From an uncultured Flavihumibacter sp. (GTDB taxonomy: Bacteria > Bacteroidota > Bacteroidia > Chitinophagales > Chitinophagaceae): DNA of 5,050 bases. The notes under the pieces are model-generated. The model saw only the letters and a list, made by a program, of their open reading frames with translations, was not told the origin of the DNA and did not search any database. This document shows positions 4,926-5,050 of the stretch, piece after piece; the stretch's first letter is position 1; every line of letters begins with the position of its first letter. The DNA lies in assembly GCA_946482545.1 (NCBI GenBank), contig CAMLRX010000204.1, positions 1-5,050 of the forward strand, written 5' to 3'. The position numbers were made by a program, and so were the translations under genes.

Positions 4926-5050
4926 CTGAGAAAATTCATCACAATACTGCTGTTGCTCCTGGCAACCGGCGTACATGCGCAAAAGGAAGTGTACATCTAT
5001 ACCCGGCTGCACAAGAACGACGGGCTGGCTTCCAACCATGTTTACGCTGT
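4926..5050 (+). CDS. N-terminus of an exported sensor protein, probably a Reg_prop-type two-component sensor kinase; truncated by the window
   Basis: Forty-one codons are visible. Residues 1-18 form a textbook signal peptide, LRKFITILLLLLATGVHA, with Gln next, as is common in Bacteroidota exports. After it come KEVYIYTRLHKNDGLASNHVYAV; 'DGL.SN.VYAI' is the usual first motif of the beta-propeller (Reg_prop) sensory domain of periplasmic-sensing histidine kinases. The kinase part lies outside the window, so that assignment is inference. The frame is open from a TGA at 4878 and contains no ATG. The possible starts are CTG 4926, which lies exactly at the start of the signal peptide, and TTG 4893, which would put 11 residues (YFYPVQNQPK after the Met) in front of it. 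CTG is preferred on protein grounds, TTG on codon frequency. It is divergent from the anchored-protein gene, 184 bases away. Confidence 0.7.
   Translation, partial: MRKFITILLLLLATGVHAQKEVYIYTRLHKNDGLASNHVYA

Noticed and set aside
4833..5039. Minus-strand 68-codon open frame over the start of the sensor gene
   Set aside because: It is antisense to the signal peptide and DGLASNHVYA motif, which are clearly coding. Its own translation shows no recognisable feature.
1..5050. CRISPR arrays, tRNA/rRNA genes, insertion sequences, toxin or defence genes
   Set aside because: No regularly spaced repeats, no cloverleaf-like segments and no transposase, integrase or defence-protein motifs were found on either strand. 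The genes look like a stable chromosomal region.

Overview
The window looks like chromosomal DNA from a member of the Bacteroidota, most likely the Chitinophaga/Chitinophagaceae group. The grounds are moderate GC content, starts without clear Shine-Dalgarno sequences, one very good Bacteroidota-type promoter (TTG, 19 bases, TATCTTTG), a Reg_prop-type sensor beginning at the right edge, and the style of the proteins. This is inference; no 16S or other marker gene is present.

Left part (1-2306, minus strand): a tight three-gene operon read right to left. It starts from the promoter at 2277-2306. The first gene encodes a DCC/DUF393 thioredoxin-like domain fused to a five-helix membrane domain. 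The second, overlapping it by 4 bases (ATGA), encodes a TIGR01777-family (SDR39U1-like) NAD(P)-binding epimerase/oxidoreductase. The third, 14 bases further on, encodes a SRPBCC (START-like) protein that runs off the left edge. In other lineages the SRPBCC and TIGR01777 domains occur fused in one polypeptide, so the adjacency is meaningful. The shared substrate is unknown, but a hydrophobic or lipid-like small molecule is plausible.

Middle (2307-3720): transcribed divergently from the operon is a secreted S1/P1-type zinc nuclease with the complete set of metal ligands, including the mature N-terminal Trp. It ends tail-to-tail, 3 bases from the stop of a minus-strand DUF1543 gene whose protein is an internal duplication. 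The DUF1543 gene contains a perfect 10-bp inverted repeat with an alternative competing pairing.

Right part (3721-5050): a rho-independent terminator at 3831-3854 closes the next minus-strand gene, which encodes a 284-aa membrane-anchored, highly charged, helical protein of no family I recognise. Divergent from it, at the right edge, begins a secreted or periplasmic-facing sensor protein, probably a Reg_prop two-component sensor kinase. Its best start codon is a CTG. The intergenic region between these two genes carries a near-perfect direct repeat.

No RNA genes, mobile elements, CRISPR arrays or broken genes were seen. No clearly new system is apparent. The best leads are the membrane-DCC/TIGR01777/SRPBCC operon, the unknown anchored protein opposite a sensor gene, and the nested hairpins in the DUF1543 gene.
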